Under the pieces are notes generated by a model, which was not told the origin of the DNA, did no database searches, and saw only the letters and a list, made by a program, of their open reading frames with translations. From positions 744,001 through 808,000 of the forward strand of contig NZ_SCVC01000006.1 of NCBI RefSeq assembly GCF_004297405.1: a stretch of DNA of 64,000 nucleotides. The letters run 5' to 3'. The translations under genes were made by a program, and so were the position numbers. Numbering within the stretch: position 1 is the first letter of the stretch; each line of letters opens with the position of its first letter. The DNA comes from Reyranella sp. GTDB lineage: Bacteria; Pseudomonadota; Alphaproteobacteria; Reyranellales; Reyranellaceae. Shown in pieces: positions 61,651-64,000 of this stretch.

Positions 61651-62145
61651 TCACTTTATGAGATCAGAACGGGACGTTGCCGAGAGCTGGGTGGCGTAAC
61701 CTCGGACATAGGCCTCGAGGGCACTGACAGTTTCCGCCTGGTCTGGCGGGTTACCGCCATAGGCATTGCGGCGCAAGACCTCGTCGAGCGGCGTCGGGCC
61801 GCCGGCCAGCGCCTCCCGGTAGGCCAGCGCCCGCCCGTGCAGCCCCTCAGCCATGATCTTGATGCGTCGGCCGACGCCCAGATCCTGCACACCGATTTCG
61901 CGCAGGGTGAGGTCGAGATGGCGGAACATGGCGTCGAAGAAGGCCTGCGCCACGGCGTCACCATCGGGCTCGCGACGCAGACGGTCGATCATCAGCGCCG
62001 CATGCAGGGAGAGCGAATCGAAGCGGCCGTAGAGATTGTCGGGAATGCCGCAGGTCTCATAGAGCTCGGGCGTCCGCGACTGCTCGGCCGTACGCTTGTA
62101 AACGGAAGCAGCAAACTCCTCCTCCGGCTTCCTGCGACGAAACAC
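61651..62145 (-). CDS. Ubiquinol-cytochrome c chaperone family protein
   Basis: About 164 aa, related to the mitochondrial Cbp3/UQCC assembly factors for complex III. Landmarks are YETCGIPDNLYGRFDSLSLH near residue 30, FFDAMFRHLDLTLREIGVQD near 67 and GVGRRIKIMAEGLHGRALAY near 90. The start is the GTG at 62145, which has GGGAGGA 6-12 bases upstream; no good ATG exists nearby. Divergent from bamE, and 9 bases before the DUF177 start. Confidence 0.92.
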   Translation of the reverse strand: MFRRRKPEEEFAASVYKRTAEQSRTPELYETCGIPDNLYGRFDSLSLHAALMIDRLRREPDGDAVAQAFFDAMFRHLDLTLREIGVQDLGVGRRIKIMAEGLHGRALAYREALAGGPTPLDEVLRRNAYGGNPPDQAETVSALEAYVRGYATQLSATSRSDLIK

Positions 62146-62245
62146 GATCGTTCCTCCCCCATTACCTGTGCCTCGGCCGGTTGACCGGCGTCGCGCATCA
62201 CGACATGTTGTGGCCCCTCTTTCTCGCGAAGCCAAGAAACCGTCC

Positions 62246-62746
62246 ATGCGTCGCACCGTCCCGCTTGCCCTGGCGAGCGCCCTCCTCGCACCCGCCGTCA
62301 TCCTCGGCGGCTGCAGCAATGTCGTCGACCAGCGCGGCTTCACGCCGACACCGGGCTCCGTCGAAAAGCTCGAAGTCGGCACGCAAAGCCGCGAAGACGT
62401 CGTGCGCGTCGTCGGATCGCCATCGGCTGTCGCCACGTTCAATCCGAACATCTGGTACTACATCAGCGAGACCCAGGAGTACTGGGCCTTCACCAAGCCG
62501 AAGATCACCGAGCAGAAGGTCATCCAGGTGACCTTCAACGATTCCGGCCGCGTCGAAGGCATCAAGAATTACGACCTGAAGGATGCGGAGGACATCGCGA
62601 TGGTCCAGCGCACGACTCCGACTTCGGGCAAGCAGCTCACGGTTCTCGAGCAGATCCTGGGCAACGTCGGTCGCTTCAGCGGTCCCCGCCAGTCGGGCAA
62701 CCCCGGCGCTCCGACCAGCGGCGGCGCTCCGACAGGCGCCCCCTAG
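62246..62746 (+). CDS. bamE: Outer membrane assembly lipoprotein BamE (SmpA/OmlA)
   Basis: 166 aa lipoprotein of the BAM complex. The lipobox is VILGGC (Cys near residue 23). The SmpA/OmlA domain (about 30-110) has VGTQSREDVVRVVGSPSAVA, NIWYYISETQEYWAFTKP and VIQVTFNDSGRVEGIKNYDL. A Gly/Pro/Thr-rich tail of about 40 residues follows. The ATG at 62246 places the lipobox correctly. A strong terminator follows. Confidence 0.93.
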   Translation: MRRTVPLALASALLAPAVILGGCSNVVDQRGFTPTPGSVEKLEVGTQSREDVVRVVGSPSAVATFNPNIWYYISETQEYWAFTKPKITEQKVIQVTFNDSGRVEGIKNYDLKDAEDIAMVQRTTPTSGKQLTVLEQILGNVGRFSGPRQSGNPGAPTSGGAPTGAP

Positions 62747-62779
62747 AGACAGCCCGAAACAGGCAGCCCAACGAAAAAA

Positions 62780-62810
62780 CCCCGGTCCTTCGACCGGGGC
62801 TTTCTCTTTG
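62780..62810. terminator. Bidirectional terminator between bamE and hppA
   Basis: CCCCGGTC (62780-62787) and GACCGGGG (62792-62799) form a perfect 8-bp stem with a CTTC loop. T-rich sequence (CTTTCTCTTT) follows on the plus strand and an A-run precedes it, giving a T-run on the minus strand, so it can serve both convergent genes. Confidence 0.88.
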
Positions 62811-62826
62811 TGGAGACTTCAGCAGC

Positions 62827-64000
<1,174 letters not shown>

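Overview
The window is GC-rich chromosomal DNA that reads as an alphaproteobacterium. Supporting signs are the blocks alanine-type aminotransferase / homoserine dehydrogenase / glpX, rplM-rpsI, and DUF177 / rpmF / plsX / fabH / ihfA / MerR, together with a class I PHA synthase, a cytochrome bc1 assembly chaperone, a proton pyrophosphatase and several branched-chain-amino-acid-type (Liv) and Bug/Tct importers. A Rhodospirillales- or Reyranella-like host is my guess, not something the sequence proves. Coding density is high. I see no plasmid, phage, transposase, integrase or CRISPR array.

Layout. 0.2-3 kb: SulP anion transporter and Ca2+/H+ antiporter operon. 3.3-5.6 kb: a DUF3300-DUF2950 secreted-protein pair on the minus strand. 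5.9-13.8 kb: tRNA-Glu, recJ, a secreted deacetylase-like protein, a secreted unknown, glpX, hom, aminotransferase and a lipoprotein. 14-17.9 kb: phaC, a Bug-type binding protein, ybaK and a small exported protein. 18-19.5 kb: gamma carbonic anhydrase and rplM-rpsI with a clear terminator. 19.6-24.2 kb: thioesterase, ECHDC3-like crotonase, class II aldolase, OYE-type oxidoreductase, CoA-binding protein, a decayed luciferase-like monooxygenase and a small unknown gene. 24.2-28.1 kb: degP, with an unusually structured 3' region that may be a small RNA, divergent from a two-component system. 28-32.9 kb: a complete Liv importer. 33-37.8 kb: DMT exporter, SDR, lactonase and TctAB. 38-39 kb: DUF4442 thioesterase and TetR regulator behind a perfect 12-bp-arm palindrome. 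39-49.8 kb: a catabolic-looking cluster of GntR regulator, second Liv importer, MetY-like PLP enzyme, two tandem Rieske oxygenases and a GST. 49.8-57.5 kb: MFS transporter, tRNA-Pro, GAF histidine kinase, an orphan sugar permease, a DUF4239 membrane protein, a tRNA-like fragment, a secreted unknown, a second MFS transporter and a small unknown. 57.6-64 kb: MerR, ihfA, fabH, plsX, rpmF, DUF177, bc1 chaperone, bamE and the C-terminal part of hppA.

How it works together. The 39-49.8 kb block is the most system-like part: a regulator with two matching operator-like sites, an importer, and two oxygenases that keep all Rieske and mononuclear iron ligands but differ in the catalytic half. No electron-transfer partner is encoded in the window. 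The other observations most worth testing are the four-hairpin element downstream of degP, the TetR palindrome, a Walker A lysine-to-arginine change in the second LivF, an SDR with its catalytic tyrosine replaced by asparagine, and the luciferase-like pseudogene apparently collapsed between two short internal repeats.
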